Positions 39,675-48,495 of a DNA stretch of 64,000 nucleotides are shown piece by piece. Position numbers and translations under genes: made by a program. Under the pieces are notes generated by a model, which was not told the origin of the DNA, did no database searches, and worked only from the letters and a program-made list of their open reading frames with translations. Every line of letters starts with the position of its first letter. Within the stretch, counting starts at the first letter, position 1. Source of the stretch: JBHOQS01 sp042408875 (lineage in GTDB: Bacteria; Chloroflexota; UBA11872; JBHOQS01). The stretch is taken from assembly GCA_042408875.1 (NCBI GenBank), contig JBHOQS010000016.1, forward strand, positions 1-64,000, written 5' to 3'.

Positions 39675-41378
39675 TCACGGCTGCTGGGCCAGCGTAAGCG
39701 TGACCGTGCGCGGCTGGCCTAACGGCGGGACGATGCGCACGGCCACGGTGTCACCGGGGCGGTACCGCGAGAGCACTAGCGACACGTCACGGACCGAGCG
39801 GATCTCCGTCCCGCCAATGGCGACGATGACGTCCCCTTCCCGAATACCCGCTGCTTCTGCCGGCGAGCCCTCGACAACGTCGGCGACGATCACACCGCTA
39901 GTCACCCGCAGATTGAGCCGCGCCGCTAGCTCTGGCGTGACCGTGTAGATGCGGACGCCTATGAACGGGCGGGCGATGCGCCCGCTGGTGATAAGCTCAG
40001 CGAGCAGCGGCTGGGCGTTCTCAAGGTCAATCGAGAGCCCGGCGATCGGCTCGCGGGAGAGCCGGCTGATCTGGATCGCTGTGTTGATGCCGATCGCCTC
40101 GCCCTGGAGGTTGAGCAGCGGTCCACCAGAATCGCCGGGCAAAATGTACAGATCGCTGCGCAGGTACGTTACCACGTCAGGCTGGCTGCCCTGCAGCCGG
40201 CCGATCCGTATGGTCGGCGGCGCGGGGAAATGAGGAGAATAACCAATGCCAAGAATGACGCTGCCCGGCGCAAGCTCGCCGGCCGAGCCGACCGGCAGCA
40301 CCGCCGCGCGCGGGATGGGCTGAGCCAGGGTCAGCACCGCAATGTCGGTAAGCTGGTCGGCCGCTACCTGCGCCACTCCCACGCGCGTGCCGTCGGCCAG
40401 CTGCACCTCAATGCGGCGCGCGTTACTGACCACATGATTATTGGTGACAATACGGCCGGCAGTATCAATGAAGAATCCACTGCCCTCAGCCATGCCGGTG
40501 GCTGTTTGCGCAAGAACGCGCACCACGGCAGGCCTGGCCCGCTCAGCAGCGGCGCGGGCCGCCTGGACCGTCTGGGGGTCAACGTGCAGGGTTGGCCCCG
40601 GCGGTGCCACCAGCAGCCCCGCCGCGGGCTGGGGCTGTGTAGCTGCCCGTGGCAACAGCCCGGCTTCTTTGAGCAGATCACCGCCATTGACAATCGTCAC
40701 CTGGCCGGGCAAGGCGAAGGGCGTCAGGATACGCCAGTGCTGGAACGCGGCGCGCTGGGCTCGCAGCACGAACACGCCACCGTAGTCGGCGTACGACTGG
40801 GGCAGGCCGAAATGCGTAATCGGGTCAGGATCGGAAAAATACACCCGCCGGATGGTCAGATTGGCATCGAGCAAGGCCAGGTGCCGCGCCATGACGGCAG
40901 GCCAGTCCAGGCCCGCATCAGGGGTATTGTCGAAAGGAGGCGGGATCAGACGCTGGCTCTGCAGCCAGCTATCCAGGCCGGCATCGGAGAGCATGTCGAA
41001 CACATTGGCAAAGGCGACCTGATTGCGCTCCGGGCGCCATTGCAGGAGCGCCTTCTGGGTTGCCTGGTACACGAGGCCGCCGGACTCAAAGCGCCCCGAA
41101 TTGGGGTACCCCAGCACGGGCACGCCGCCCAGCCGCTGGAACTCGTCCCAGAACGCGATGCCGTCCTCATTGGTAATCGTGTACCCGAAGCGCGGCCCAA
41201 CGCCGCTTGCCTGTGAGAAGTAGTGTCCGTTCGGGACCGGGAAATCCTGCAACGCCTCTGGCGCCTGTGCGGCCAGAGGTGCCACCGGCCACGCCGCGGC
41301 CGCCAGCAGAACCGCCAGTGCGAAGCCCAGCGCACGTGCAGCCAGGCGCATCCACCCACCGCCATGCCCCTGCTCCAC
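39675..41378 (-). CDS. Secreted HtrA/DegP-like S1C serine protease with N-terminal Chloroflexi-type domain
   Basis: A 567-residue extracytoplasmic protease. An N-terminal signal peptide (residues 10-38) leads into a 200-residue module with FWDEFQRLGGVPVLGYPNSG and LVYQATQKALLQWRPE, then a second degenerate copy. This module recurs in Chloroflexi surface proteins and probably binds ligands. The protease domain follows with catalytic His315 (VTNNHVVS), Asp345 (QLTDIAVL) and Ser417 (ILPGDSGGPLLN). One PDZ domain closes the protein (about 465-560; SPAEAAGIREGDVIVAIGG). GTG 41378 is well supported: GGAGG is nine bases upstream. Confidence 0.93.
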   Translation of the reverse strand: MEQGHGGGWMRLAARALGFALAVLLAAAAWPVAPLAAQAPEALQDFPVPNGHYFSQASGVGPRFGYTITNEDGIAFWDEFQRLGGVPVLGYPNSGRFESGGLVYQATQKALLQWRPERNQVAFANVFDMLSDAGLDSWLQSQRLIPPPFDNTPDAGLDWPAVMARHLALLDANLTIRRVYFSDPDPITHFGLPQSYADYGGVFVLRAQRAAFQHWRILTPFALPGQVTIVNGGDLLKEAGLLPRAATQPQPAAGLLVAPPGPTLHVDPQTVQAARAAAERARPAVVRVLAQTATGMAEGSGFFIDTAGRIVTNNHVVSNARRIEVQLADGTRVGVAQVAADQLTDIAVLTLAQPIPRAAVLPVGSAGELAPGSVILGIGYSPHFPAPPTIRIGRLQGSQPDVVTYLRSDLYILPGDSGGPLLNLQGEAIGINTAIQISRLSREPIAGLSIDLENAQPLLAELITSGRIARPFIGVRIYTVTPELAARLNLRVTSGVIVADVVEGSPAEAAGIREGDVIVAIGGTEIRSVRDVSLVLSRYRPGDTVAVRIVPPLGQPRTVTLTLAQQP

Positions 41379-41653
41379 CTGCCTATCCCTCCGTGTTCGT
41401 CCAGAACCCGGCGAGCGGCCAGTTGTCGCGGCCTCGTGCCGGCCTACCGGCTATCATACCGCACCAGGCGGCCAGTGTCCGTCATCGCTATTGACGGCAG
41501 CCGCGGCCAGCGGTAGAGTACGGGCGCAACCAGTGTGCTTCGCCATGCCACCGCCTGAGCGAGCTGAGCGCAGGTGAGCAGCGAGTGAGAATGATAATCT
41601 TTGTTAAAATCTTTGCTAAAATGATAAGTTAAATGATAAGATAATCCTTCTAG
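41379..41653. other. Divergent spacer with AT-rich repeat patch
   Basis: The left half is GC-rich and holds the SD of the protease gene. 41588-41650 is an AT-rich patch with ATGATAA repeated and TCTTTGTTAAAATCTTTGC duplicated imperfectly. It lies immediately upstream of the aminotransferase start. Confidence 0.6.
41588..41650 (+). repeat. AT-rich iterated island (ATGATAA / TCTTTGYTAAAA type)
   Basis: ATGATAA occurs three times and TCTTTGYTAAAA twice within about 60 bases. It sits directly before ATG 41654, where a ribosome binding site would be expected but is not seen. Confidence 0.7.
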
Positions 41654-42967
41654 ATGATGCAGATGAGAACATTGCAGCTGAAGCTGGAACGCTCACTGGA
41701 GCTCTATGCCGAGGCCGAACGCCTGATCCCAGGCGGCTCCCAGACCACGAGCAAGCGCCCGCAGTCCTACGCCTTCGGCGCCTATCCCATCTACGCCCAG
41801 CGGGCGCGCGGCTGCCGCATCTGGGACGTCGATGGGAACGAGTACATCGACTTCGTGATGGCGCTCGGGCCCGTCACCTTAGGGTACTGTTACCCTGCAG
41901 TGGACCAGGCGATCCGCACCCAGCTTGAACGGGGCATCATCTACGGGCTGCTTTCGCCGCTGGAGGTGGAGGTCAGCCGCCGACTGGTCGAACTCGTGCC
42001 GTGCGCCGAGATGGTGCGCTTTTTCAAGGGCGGCGGCGAGGCCACCGCCGCAGCGGCCCGCATCGCTCGGGCGTGGACCGGCCGGCGCGTCATTCTGAAC
42101 TGCGGCTACCGCGGCTGGCCGGATGTGTGGACCGCGGCGCGCAACGACGGGGGCGTGCCGGAGGAGCTGGCCGGGCTCACCCTGAGCTTTCCCTTCGGTG
42201 ACCTGGAGGCGCTGGAACGGCTCTTCGAGCGGCACCGCGGCCGCGTTGCCGCCGTGTTCCTCGATGTTCCGTACGCCACGCCCTGCCCGCCGGGCTATCT
42301 GGAGGCCGTGCGTGCCCTGGCCCACGCGCATGGCGCGCTGCTCGTCTTCGACGAGATCGTGGCGGGCTTCCGGCTCGCGCCTGGTGGCGCGCACGAGTAT
42401 TTTGGTGTCATGCCGGACATGGCCTGTCTGGCCAAGGGCATTGCCAACGGCATGCCCCTGGCTGCGGTAGTGGGGCGTCGCGAGGTGATGCAGATCGCGG
42501 AGCGCCTGCTCATCTCGCTCACTTACGGCGGGGAAGCGCTGTCGCTCGCCGCGGCCGCGGCAGTGCTGGAGGAGTATCGTACCCGCACGGTGATCGCACA
42601 CCTGTGGCAAGTTGGGCAACGGCTCGTAGATGGCTTGAACGCCGCGGCGCGCGCGGCGGACGTGCCGTTCTGGTGCGGCGGCTACGCGCCGATGGCCGCC
42701 ATGCGCTTCGACGTGCCTGCCGAGCAGGTGGATGCAGCGTGGCGCTTCTTCCTCGCCGGCTGCGCGGCCCGCGGCGTGCTCTTCCGGCGGGGCGGCCTCA
42801 ACCTTGTCTCATACTCGCATAGCGAGCACGATATTGACCGAGCTGTGGAAGCTGCTGGAGAGGTCTTCCGTGAGATGCGTGCCCGCGGACTCTGCCCTCC
42901 TGACCGCGCGCGCGGTCAGGAGGGCTCCGAGCGCGGGCAGCAGACAGGGCCGTGGCACACAGGGTAG
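41654..42967 (+). CDS. Class III aminotransferase, glutamate-1-semialdehyde aminomutase-like
   Basis: PLP enzyme of 437 residues related to HemL. Sequence landmarks are LIPGGSQTTSKRPQ, GNEYIDFVMALGPVTLGYCY, FFKGGGEATAAAARIARAWT, LVFDEIVAGFR (PLP-ring Asp), and CLAKGIANGMPLAAVVG with the Schiff-base Lys. Canonical HemL has S/T-N-S-G-x-E-A; here the loop is FKGGGEAT, so it is probably an aminotransferase on an amino sugar or similar rather than HemL proper. The C-terminal 30 residues (PPDRARGQEGSERGQ...) overlap a 32-bp perfect palindrome and look non-conserved. Start codon: ATG 41654 with no clear SD. Confidence 0.88.
   Translation: MMQMRTLQLKLERSLELYAEAERLIPGGSQTTSKRPQSYAFGAYPIYAQRARGCRIWDVDGNEYIDFVMALGPVTLGYCYPAVDQAIRTQLERGIIYGLLSPLEVEVSRRLVELVPCAEMVRFFKGGGEATAAAARIARAWTGRRVILNCGYRGWPDVWTAARNDGGVPEELAGLTLSFPFGDLEALERLFERHRGRVAAVFLDVPYATPCPPGYLEAVRALAHAHGALLVFDEIVAGFRLAPGGAHEYFGVMPDMACLAKGIANGMPLAAVVGRREVMQIAERLLISLTYGGEALSLAAAAAVLEEYRTRTVIAHLWQVGQRLVDGLNAAARAADVPFWCGGYAPMAAMRFDVPAEQVDAAWRFFLAGCAARGVLFRRGGLNLVSYSHSEHDIDRAVEAAGEVFREMRARGLCPPDRARGQEGSERGQQTGPWHTG
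42894..42925 (+). terminator. Perfect 32-bp palindrome inside the 3' end of the aminotransferase gene
   Basis: GCCCTCCTGACCGCGC is followed directly by its reverse complement, GCGCGGTCAGGAGGGC, giving a 16-bp stem without loop. No T-tract follows. It lies 40 bases before the stop codon and encodes part of the divergent C-terminus. Confidence 0.6.
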
Positions 42968-43044
42968 CAGAACGCATCCTCCCTTGACAGGCTTGCTCTG
43001 GACACGACGGCAGCACCCGCGCAGGCAAGGAACCAACGGGGACA

Positions 43045-44499
43045 ATGGCGAAGATCCTGCTAGCAACCGATGGCTCAGAGGCTGCCCTGCGTGCCGCCGA
43101 CCTGACCGGTATGCTGGCACAGCGCACTGGCTGGGCTGTGGAGATGCTCTATGCACCCTGGATGCCCGGGCCGGTCCGCTACCAGCGGCTGTGGGGGCCG
43201 TACAACCCGTACAATCCTGTGTTCGTGCAGCATCTGCTCGATGAAGACGCTGAGCGGGTGCTGAATGCTACACAGCGGCGCCTGGATATCTTTGGTATTC
43301 GTGCCGAGCGGCTAGTGCGGAGCGCCGCGTTCGAAGGGCCTGCTATCGCCCGCGCGGCCGAGGAGCGCGGCGCCGCGCTGATCGTGCTGGGCACCCACGG
43401 CCGCCGCAGGATCATGGACCGTCTGCTCGGGAGCGTCAGCGAAGCAGTGGTGCGCTACGCGAGCTGTCCCGTGATCCTCGTGCGCCGTGATGCGGCATTC
43501 GACAGCCAGTCGCTGGGACACATCCTGCTGGCCAGCGACGGCAGCGACAGCACGCTTGCGGCGGCTCGTGCGCTAATCCCCCTTGCCCAGGCGCTCAGTG
43601 CGCGCGTCACTGTTGCGCACGTCGCCTGGCTGGGACTGGTCGAACAGAGTAGTCTGATCCCGCCACAAGGGCTGACGGACATTGCGCCAGCGCAACTCCT
43701 GGGTGTGCCCGGCCTGCACGAGGCGCTTGACCGTCCGGCCGAACTCCTGCGCCGGGCTGGCATCCCGGTGCACACGCACGTACGCCACGCGCGCCACACT
43801 GCCGAGGCGCTGGAGCAGATCGCGGCCGACCTGGGCGCCGGGCTGATCGTAGCCGGCTCGCGGCGGCTGGGCGAGCTCGCCGGGCGGCTGCTGGGCAGCG
43901 TGGCTGCCGACCTGCTGGTGCAGGCGCGCCGGCCCGTTATGATCGCGCGAGCGCAGGCAGTCGAGGGGGCACAGAGCGACCGGGCAGCGCCAACCGAAGA
44001 GCCCTCAGCACAGCCAAACGCGCCGGCGCAGCCGCCGCGTGAGAGCGAGCTTCTGTCCGTGCGGCTGATCGTCCATGCCACGGATGGCTCGGCAGCCTCG
44101 TGGAGCGCCGCGCGCTGCGCCGTCGCGCTAGCACGCGACACCGGCGCACGGTTGGTGGCGCTGTTCGTGGTGAACACCCGAGAGGCGCGGCAGCTGGCTC
44201 CGCTTGAGCACGAAGCTCTGGCGGCCATGCGTGAGCAAGGGGAGGGCGCTGTAGGGAAGGTCGTCGACCTAGCACACCAGCATGGCGTCCCTGCGCAGGG
44301 CATGCTCGTCGATGGTGTGCCGGGCCAGGCGATCGTCGATACCGCGGCGGCCCTGGGCGCCGACCTCATCGTCGTGGGCAGCCACGGCGCGTCGGGCCTC
44401 GAGCGCGTGCTGCTGGGCAGCGTTTCCGACTTCGTGGTCCGCCATGCCCGCTGTCCGGTGCTGGTGGCCCCTTCCCACCAGCGCCGCCATATCTCGTAA
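43045..44499 (+). CDS. Triple universal-stress-protein (UspA) domain protein
   Basis: A 484-residue cytoplasmic protein made of three UspA domains in tandem. Each begins with a strand ending in DGS: ILLATDGSEAALRAA (1-), ILLASDGSDSTLAAA (about 160-) and LIVHATDGSAASWSAA (about 340-). The ATP-binding loop G-x2-G-x9-G-(S/T) is intact in domain 1 (LGTHGRRRIMDRLLGS) and domain 3 (VGSHGASGLERVLLGS), but domain 2 has AGSRRLGELAGRLLGS, with Arg in place of the second Gly. A linker rich in Ala/Pro/Glu (about 318-335) precedes domain 3. Function: stress-associated nucleotide binding. Most family members have one or two domains. Confidence 0.92.
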   Translation: MAKILLATDGSEAALRAADLTGMLAQRTGWAVEMLYAPWMPGPVRYQRLWGPYNPYNPVFVQHLLDEDAERVLNATQRRLDIFGIRAERLVRSAAFEGPAIARAAEERGAALIVLGTHGRRRIMDRLLGSVSEAVVRYASCPVILVRRDAAFDSQSLGHILLASDGSDSTLAAARALIPLAQALSARVTVAHVAWLGLVEQSSLIPPQGLTDIAPAQLLGVPGLHEALDRPAELLRRAGIPVHTHVRHARHTAEALEQIAADLGAGLIVAGSRRLGELAGRLLGSVAADLLVQARRPVMIARAQAVEGAQSDRAAPTEEPSAQPNAPAQPPRESELLSVRLIVHATDGSAASWSAARCAVALARDTGARLVALFVVNTREARQLAPLEHEALAAMREQGEGAVGKVVDLAHQHGVPAQGMLVDGVPGQAIVDTAAALGADLIVVGSHGASGLERVLLGSVSDFVVRHARCPVLVAPSHQRRHIS

Positions 44500-44597
44500 A
44501 CGCTGTAGACACTCCCGCGTGGCTGTGATCGTCTCGATCGTTTCAGCCGTCTCGATCGTGCGGCTTAATTGTAAACTTAATCGTATCGTAAGGAACC

Positions 44598-45857
44598 ATG
44601 GAACTACGCCTGTCATCATTCACACGCATTGCCGCCGCGCCGGCCCGCGCCGAGACCTTTCGCTCGTTACGGAAGTACCCCAACTACCGGTTGTACTGGC
44701 TTGGCGCCTTCGCCTCGAACACGGGTACCTGGATTCAGACAGTGGCGCAAGGGTGGCTCGTCTACCAGCTGACGTCCTCGCCATTCTCCCTGGGGCTGGT
44801 GAGCTTCGCCTCGGCTGTGCCGGTGCTGGCGCTCGCCCTCTTCGGCGGCGTGCTGGCCGACCGGGTCGAGCGGCGCACGCTCATGCTCATGACGCAGACC
44901 GCGGCCATGTTCCAGGCGCTTGCCCTTGGTGCGCTCACCCTGGCGGGCATCGTGCGCTTCGAGCACGTACTGGTGCTCTCATTCTTGCTCGGGGTCATCA
45001 ACGCCCTCAACACGCCGGTGCGGCAGGGCATCATCTCCGACCTCGTGCCACGAGAAGACCTCCAGAACGCCATCGGCATCAACTCGGCGCAGTTTCAGGC
45101 CAGCCGGCTGATCGGCCCCGGGGTAGCCGGCGTCCTGCTGGCCGCCGTCGGCGCGGGGTGGTGCTTCATCCTCAACGCTGTCAGCTTCCTGGCCGTGATC
45201 TACTCACTGATCAGGCTGCGCCTGCCGCCGCGCACTACGCGCGTGCGCTCGCTCGGTTTTGTGGGGGATGCGTTGGAGGGGCTCCAGTACGTGCGGCGGA
45301 ACCGCACTATCAGCACGCTGGTCGGGCTGGCAGCGGTGCCGGCCTTCTTCGGCTATCCATACACTACTCTGATGCCGGTCTTTGCCCGCGATCTCCTGCA
45401 CGTCGGCGCAGGTGGCTTGGGCCTTCTCTATAGCGCGACTGGCATGGGCTCGCTCATCGGCGCCCTGGGAGTCGCCTCGGTGGGGGCAGTACGCTCGCGC
45501 GGGCGGCTTCAGCTCGGCGCGCTGGGCACATTCGGGCTATGCCTCATTGGCTTTGCCGTAAGCCGGACCCTCTGGCTCTCGCTCCCCCTTCTAATCGTGG
45601 CCAGCGCATCGAGCATGACCTACAGCGCCCTAAATCAGACCTTCCTGCAATCGCTCACCGCGGACGAGTTCCGCGGCCGCGTGCTGAGTGTGCTGACGCT
45701 GACTACCTTTGGGTTGATCCCGCTAGGGAGCATGCTCGAAGGTGTGATTGCCCAGCACTTCGGCGCAGCGCTAGCAGTGGGCCTCGGCGGCCTGGCATGC
45801 TGCTGCTGCGCGATTGCTATCCTGCTGGCGCGGCCGGACGTGCGTGACCTGGCCTGA
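44598..45857 (+). CDS. MFS transporter (MFS_3/EntS-like)
   Basis: A 419-residue major-facilitator protein with about 12 hydrophobic segments. It begins PNYRLYWLGAFASNTGTWIQ, followed by AVPVLALALFGGVLADRVER, containing the conserved loop 2-3 motif G-x-x-x-D-R-x-x-R-R. The middle loop is LRLPPRTTRVRSLGFVGDAL and the second half starts VGLAAVPAFFGYPYTTLMPV. Relatives export siderophores or drugs; the substrate cannot be read. AAGGA lies four bases before ATG 44598. The spacer upstream (44500-44597) carries GATCGTCTCGATCG-type repeats and an AT-rich end. Confidence 0.9.
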   Translation: MELRLSSFTRIAAAPARAETFRSLRKYPNYRLYWLGAFASNTGTWIQTVAQGWLVYQLTSSPFSLGLVSFASAVPVLALALFGGVLADRVERRTLMLMTQTAAMFQALALGALTLAGIVRFEHVLVLSFLLGVINALNTPVRQGIISDLVPREDLQNAIGINSAQFQASRLIGPGVAGVLLAAVGAGWCFILNAVSFLAVIYSLIRLRLPPRTTRVRSLGFVGDALEGLQYVRRNRTISTLVGLAAVPAFFGYPYTTLMPVFARDLLHVGAGGLGLLYSATGMGSLIGALGVASVGAVRSRGRLQLGALGTFGLCLIGFAVSRTLWLSLPLLIVASASSMTYSALNQTFLQSLTADEFRGRVLSVLTLTTFGLIPLGSMLEGVIAQHFGAALAVGLGGLACCCCAIAILLARPDVRDLA

Positions 45858-45950
45858 TGCGTGCGGGCCGCCTGGGGGTCCTGGGACGCTCTCGTCGACG
45901 CGCTCGAAGCTCTCGACACCCAGTAGGGGAAGCTTCGTTTCACCGCCCGC

Positions 45951-46142
45951 CTACTCCCCACCAGGTTGCGCAGCGGCCAGCACCTCGGCCAGCCGCTCAG
46001 GCAGCGCGCCGGAGCGGCGGCACAGCTCCTCCAGGGCCGCCGCTGAAGCAGGCCGGCGGCACAGGCTCAACTCCCACAGCCCGTTCGTGGTGACGCCAAG
46101 GTAGCCGGCCAGCTCGGCCCAGCTCCAGCCCCGGCGGCGCAT
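45951..46142 (-). CDS. Short HTH-like protein with LCRRP motif
   Basis: A 63-residue protein: WSWAELAGYLGVTTNGLWEL resembles the helix-turn-helix of XRE-like regulators. It is followed by SLCRRPAS and EELCRRSGALPERLAEVL, a motif combination I associate with small Chloroflexi proteins that are normally somewhat longer. AGGA four bases before ATG 46142 supports a start; the frame upstream is closed. It could be an intact mini-protein or a truncated gene. It faces the MFS gene tail-to-tail. Confidence 0.55.
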   Translation of the reverse strand: MRRRGWSWAELAGYLGVTTNGLWELSLCRRPASAAALEELCRRSGALPERLAEVLAAAQPGGE

Positions 46143-46561
46143 GTAGTCCTACAGATACGGCGCGAGGAACACCGGCCTGGTACCAGTGCGGCCGTGCTCG
46201 ACGGTTGCCGTCATCGGTCCTCCCAGAGCTTTCACCTCATGTATGCTCGATCTTGCTCGCCACCTTGCTTTCGACTTTGCTTTCCGTCCTGGTCTATACA
46301 ACGCCAGCGGTGGACCGCAGGCCAGGCAGAAATACCCGCGCGGGGACGAAGGTCCCGCCGCCCGCGCTCCCACTGAGTAGAGTACAATAGGCAGCGCTAC
46401 TGGCCGGCTGGGCCGGGGTCCCGTGCCGCCTGCACCGGCCGCTCGTGTGACACTGGCGTACCGGGAAATCACGAGCTGGCAGAGCGACAGCAAGCGGCAA
46501 CGCAAGCGGACACGGGACAGGCGGCACGGGACAGCAGACACGGGAAAGGAGTGAGACAGCG
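46143..46561. other. Intergenic region without a supported gene
   Basis: GC-rich with no coding character. Just before the isomerase gene, GACACGGGA/CACGGGACAG is repeated three times (about 46507-46545), then AAAGGAGTGAG provides the ribosome binding site for ATG 46562. Confidence 0.55.
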
Positions 46562-47389
46562 ATGCAGACAGCGCAGAAGCTCCAGCTTGGTGTGATCGTC
46601 TCGCTGCGCGGCGATGTGGACGAGCCGCTGGCGCGCGTGCAAGAGCTGGGGCTGCCCACCTGTCAGATCGGCGCGGGCGTGGATGTGACTACGCGGGAGA
46701 ATGCGCTTGCCCTTCGCCGGGCTGCGGATGCACGGGGTATCACGATCACCACGATCTGGGCGCGGCTGCCGGGCCGGCACGTCTGGGACTTCATCGAAGG
46801 GCCGATCACCATCGGGCTGGTGCCGGAGGCCACGCGGGCTGAGCGGCTGGCCGCGCTGAAGCAGGCCGCTGACTTCGCCCACACCGCGGGCGTGCCCTCG
46901 ATCACCACCCACGTCGGCTTTATTCCCGAGGACCCTAACGATTCCAAGTACGCTGGGACGGTGGCCGCGCTCAAGGAGATCGCCGCGCACTGCCAGCGGC
47001 TAGGCCTGCGCTTCTGGTTCGAGACTGGCCAGGAGACCCCGGTGACCCTACTGCGCACGATCGAAGATGTGGGCACCGACAACCTGGGCATCAACCTGGA
47101 CCCGGCCAACCTCTTGCTATACGGCAAGGCCAACCCGGTGGATGCCCTGGACATCATCGGCCGCTTCGTAGAAGGCGTGCACGCCAAGGACGGCGAATAT
47201 CCCACTAACGGGCGCCAACTGGGGCAGGAGAAGCCGCTAGGTGAGGGCCGCGTGAACTTCCCTGTGCTTGTGTCGAAGCTCAAGGCACTGGGCTTTAGGG
47301 GAGCGCTGACGATCGAGCGCGAGATCACCGGCCCGCGACAGATTGAAGACATCAAGCACGCCATCCGCGTGCTCACCCCGCTGCTGTGA
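46562..47389 (+). CDS. Sugar phosphate isomerase/epimerase (TIM barrel)
   Basis: A 275-residue xylose-isomerase-like barrel. Barrel strands and metal ligands appear in LGLPTCQIGAGVD, SITTHVGFIPEDPNDSKYAG, LRFWFETGQETPVTLL (Glu), DNLGINLDPANLLLYG (Asp), VEGVHAKDGEYP (His) and GALTIEREITGPRQ (Glu). This is the usual E-D-H-E set. It is a distant relative of the protein at 34070-34861. The strong ribosome binding site AAAGGAG lies 12 bases upstream. It stands alone between an intergenic stretch and a tRNA, so its pathway is not obvious. Confidence 0.9.
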   Translation: MQTAQKLQLGVIVSLRGDVDEPLARVQELGLPTCQIGAGVDVTTRENALALRRAADARGITITTIWARLPGRHVWDFIEGPITIGLVPEATRAERLAALKQAADFAHTAGVPSITTHVGFIPEDPNDSKYAGTVAALKEIAAHCQRLGLRFWFETGQETPVTLLRTIEDVGTDNLGINLDPANLLLYGKANPVDALDIIGRFVEGVHAKDGEYPTNGRQLGQEKPLGEGRVNFPVLVSKLKALGFRGALTIEREITGPRQIEDIKHAIRVLTPLL

Positions 47390-47650
47390 GACCGGGTGAT
47401 ACTAGAATGTCGAGGATCTACGGGCTGGGATAGCTGCTGCGCCGTGGCCTGCGCCAGTCGCGGCACTCCCGGATGCGGTGGGGTCTACCTCGCGCCGCGT
47501 GGAGGCAGCCCGGCGCGGGGCCGCGGGCTGCTGGCATTTCTCGTACAGCCGGAGTATAATTATGGCTGGCGCCGCCGTAGGGCGGCGCGTTTCATGCTCT
47601 GGTCAGCCCTTGCCGTCCTCGCTGGCCTGGTCGCTAGGGGGACGGTGGAC
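47390..47650. other. Spacer with candidate promoter and hairpin before tRNA-Lys
   Basis: No gene. TATAAT (47555-47560) is a good -10 with a weak -35-like CTGGCA 19 bases upstream (47530-47535); the tRNA starts about 90 bases downstream. A GCGCCGCC/GGCGGCGC hairpin (47569-47588) lies between them. Confidence 0.45.
47530..47560 (+). promoter_or_regulatory. Candidate promoter for tRNA-Lys(CUU)
   Basis: The -10 is a perfect TATAAT at 47555-47560. The -35 match CTGGCA is poor and spaced at 19 bases, so this is a weak call supported mainly by position. Confidence 0.35.
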
Positions 47651-47722
47651 GCCCCGCTAGCTCAACGGTAGAGCAGCTGACTCTTAATCAGTTGGTTCGA
47701 GGTTCGAATCCTCGGCGGGGCA
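47651..47722 (+). tRNA. trnK: tRNA-Lys (anticodon CUU)
   Basis: A 72-nt tRNA without encoded CCA (sequence continues ACCG). Acceptor GCCCCGC pairs with GCGGGGC. The anticodon stem GCTGA/TCAGT holds loop CTCTTAA, so the anticodon is CUU for AAG codons. The T-loop TTCGAAT is standard. A terminator follows 17 bases later. Confidence 0.97.
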
Positions 47723-47738
47723 CCGCTCGTGTATGTGA

Positions 47739-47773
47739 AGAAACGCCTCCGGAAGAGGTCCGGAGGCGTTTCT
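47739..47773 (+). terminator. Intrinsic-terminator-like hairpin after tRNA-Lys
   Basis: AGAAACGCCTCCGG (47739-47752) pairs perfectly with CCGGAGGCGTTTCT (47760-47773), a 14-bp stem with a seven-base loop. The descending arm ends GTTTCT, so the T-tract is short; termination is likely but its efficiency is uncertain. Confidence 0.7.
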
Positions 47774-48440
47774 GTGGGCCGCTGTCACATCCAGGAAGCC
47801 CCCGGCCATCCAGGGGCTGCCCCCCTCCAGCCGCACCCAGAAATATCCCCCCGGTGTCGATCGCGGTGCCTACGTCGCCTCCGCCCAAAGGCGGAGCCTG
47901 CGATGCGCTATGTAGGCCCGGCGTATGCGCCTGTAGGACCTTACCGGTACACTGCACATCGATATACTTGAGGCATTAGCACGCACACTGAAGACTCAGC
48001 CGTGCAGATCGCCTGAACGTGCACCGCCGTCGCTGCGGATGCGAGCCGTCGGCGGACGGACAGCAGGCCCCGCGGCTGTGTCGTGAGCACGAGTGCAGCC
48101 GCACACGTCCTCTCGCGTCGAGATACGTGCTCGCCCGTGGCCTGGTCGAGAAGACCGAAGGGGGTCATTTCTTCATTCATAGGTGCGGCTGGAAGGATCA
48201 TGCTGCAGTGACGGCGTGATGCTGAAGCGGCGGTAGCCTGCCCCGCGCGCGCCCGCTCTCATACTGATGCAGACACCTCCTGCTCCTGAGTAAGGGCTAT
48301 CCCTGGGAGGCAGGGTCCAATCGAGCGGTGGGTCTGCATGTGAGTGCACAGGTGCTTTTGCACCCATCTGACATGACCTACGGTGCTCAGCAGATTCTTA
48401 CGACGTCACATGCTGAGATACCCGGCGCTCCATCTATCTA

Positions 48441-48484
48441 TATGAGCATATAAGCATATAAGTATGCGCATATGAGCATATAAG
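48441..48484 (+). repeat. GCATATAAG iterons upstream of glycan cluster
   Basis: TATGAGCATATAAG occurs at 48441-48454 and 48471-48484 (30-bp spacing), with an extra GCATATAAG at 48454-48462. A near-palindromic ATGCGCAT lies between. Regular 30-bp spacing is compatible with binding on one helix face. Confidence 0.75.
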
Positions 48485-48495
48485 ATCGAATCACA

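Noticed and set aside
41654..42967. Annotation as hemL (GSA aminomutase)
   Set aside because: The fold matches but the conserved SNSGTEA-type loop is altered (FKGGGEAT) and no tetrapyrrole genes are near, so the gene symbol was withheld.
42984..43012. Perfect TTGACA upstream of the Usp gene
   Set aside because: No acceptable -10 at 15-19 bp spacing.
47941..48219. Short open frames in the spacer before the glycan cluster
   Set aside because: No ribosome binding site, no domain and poor coding character on either strand.
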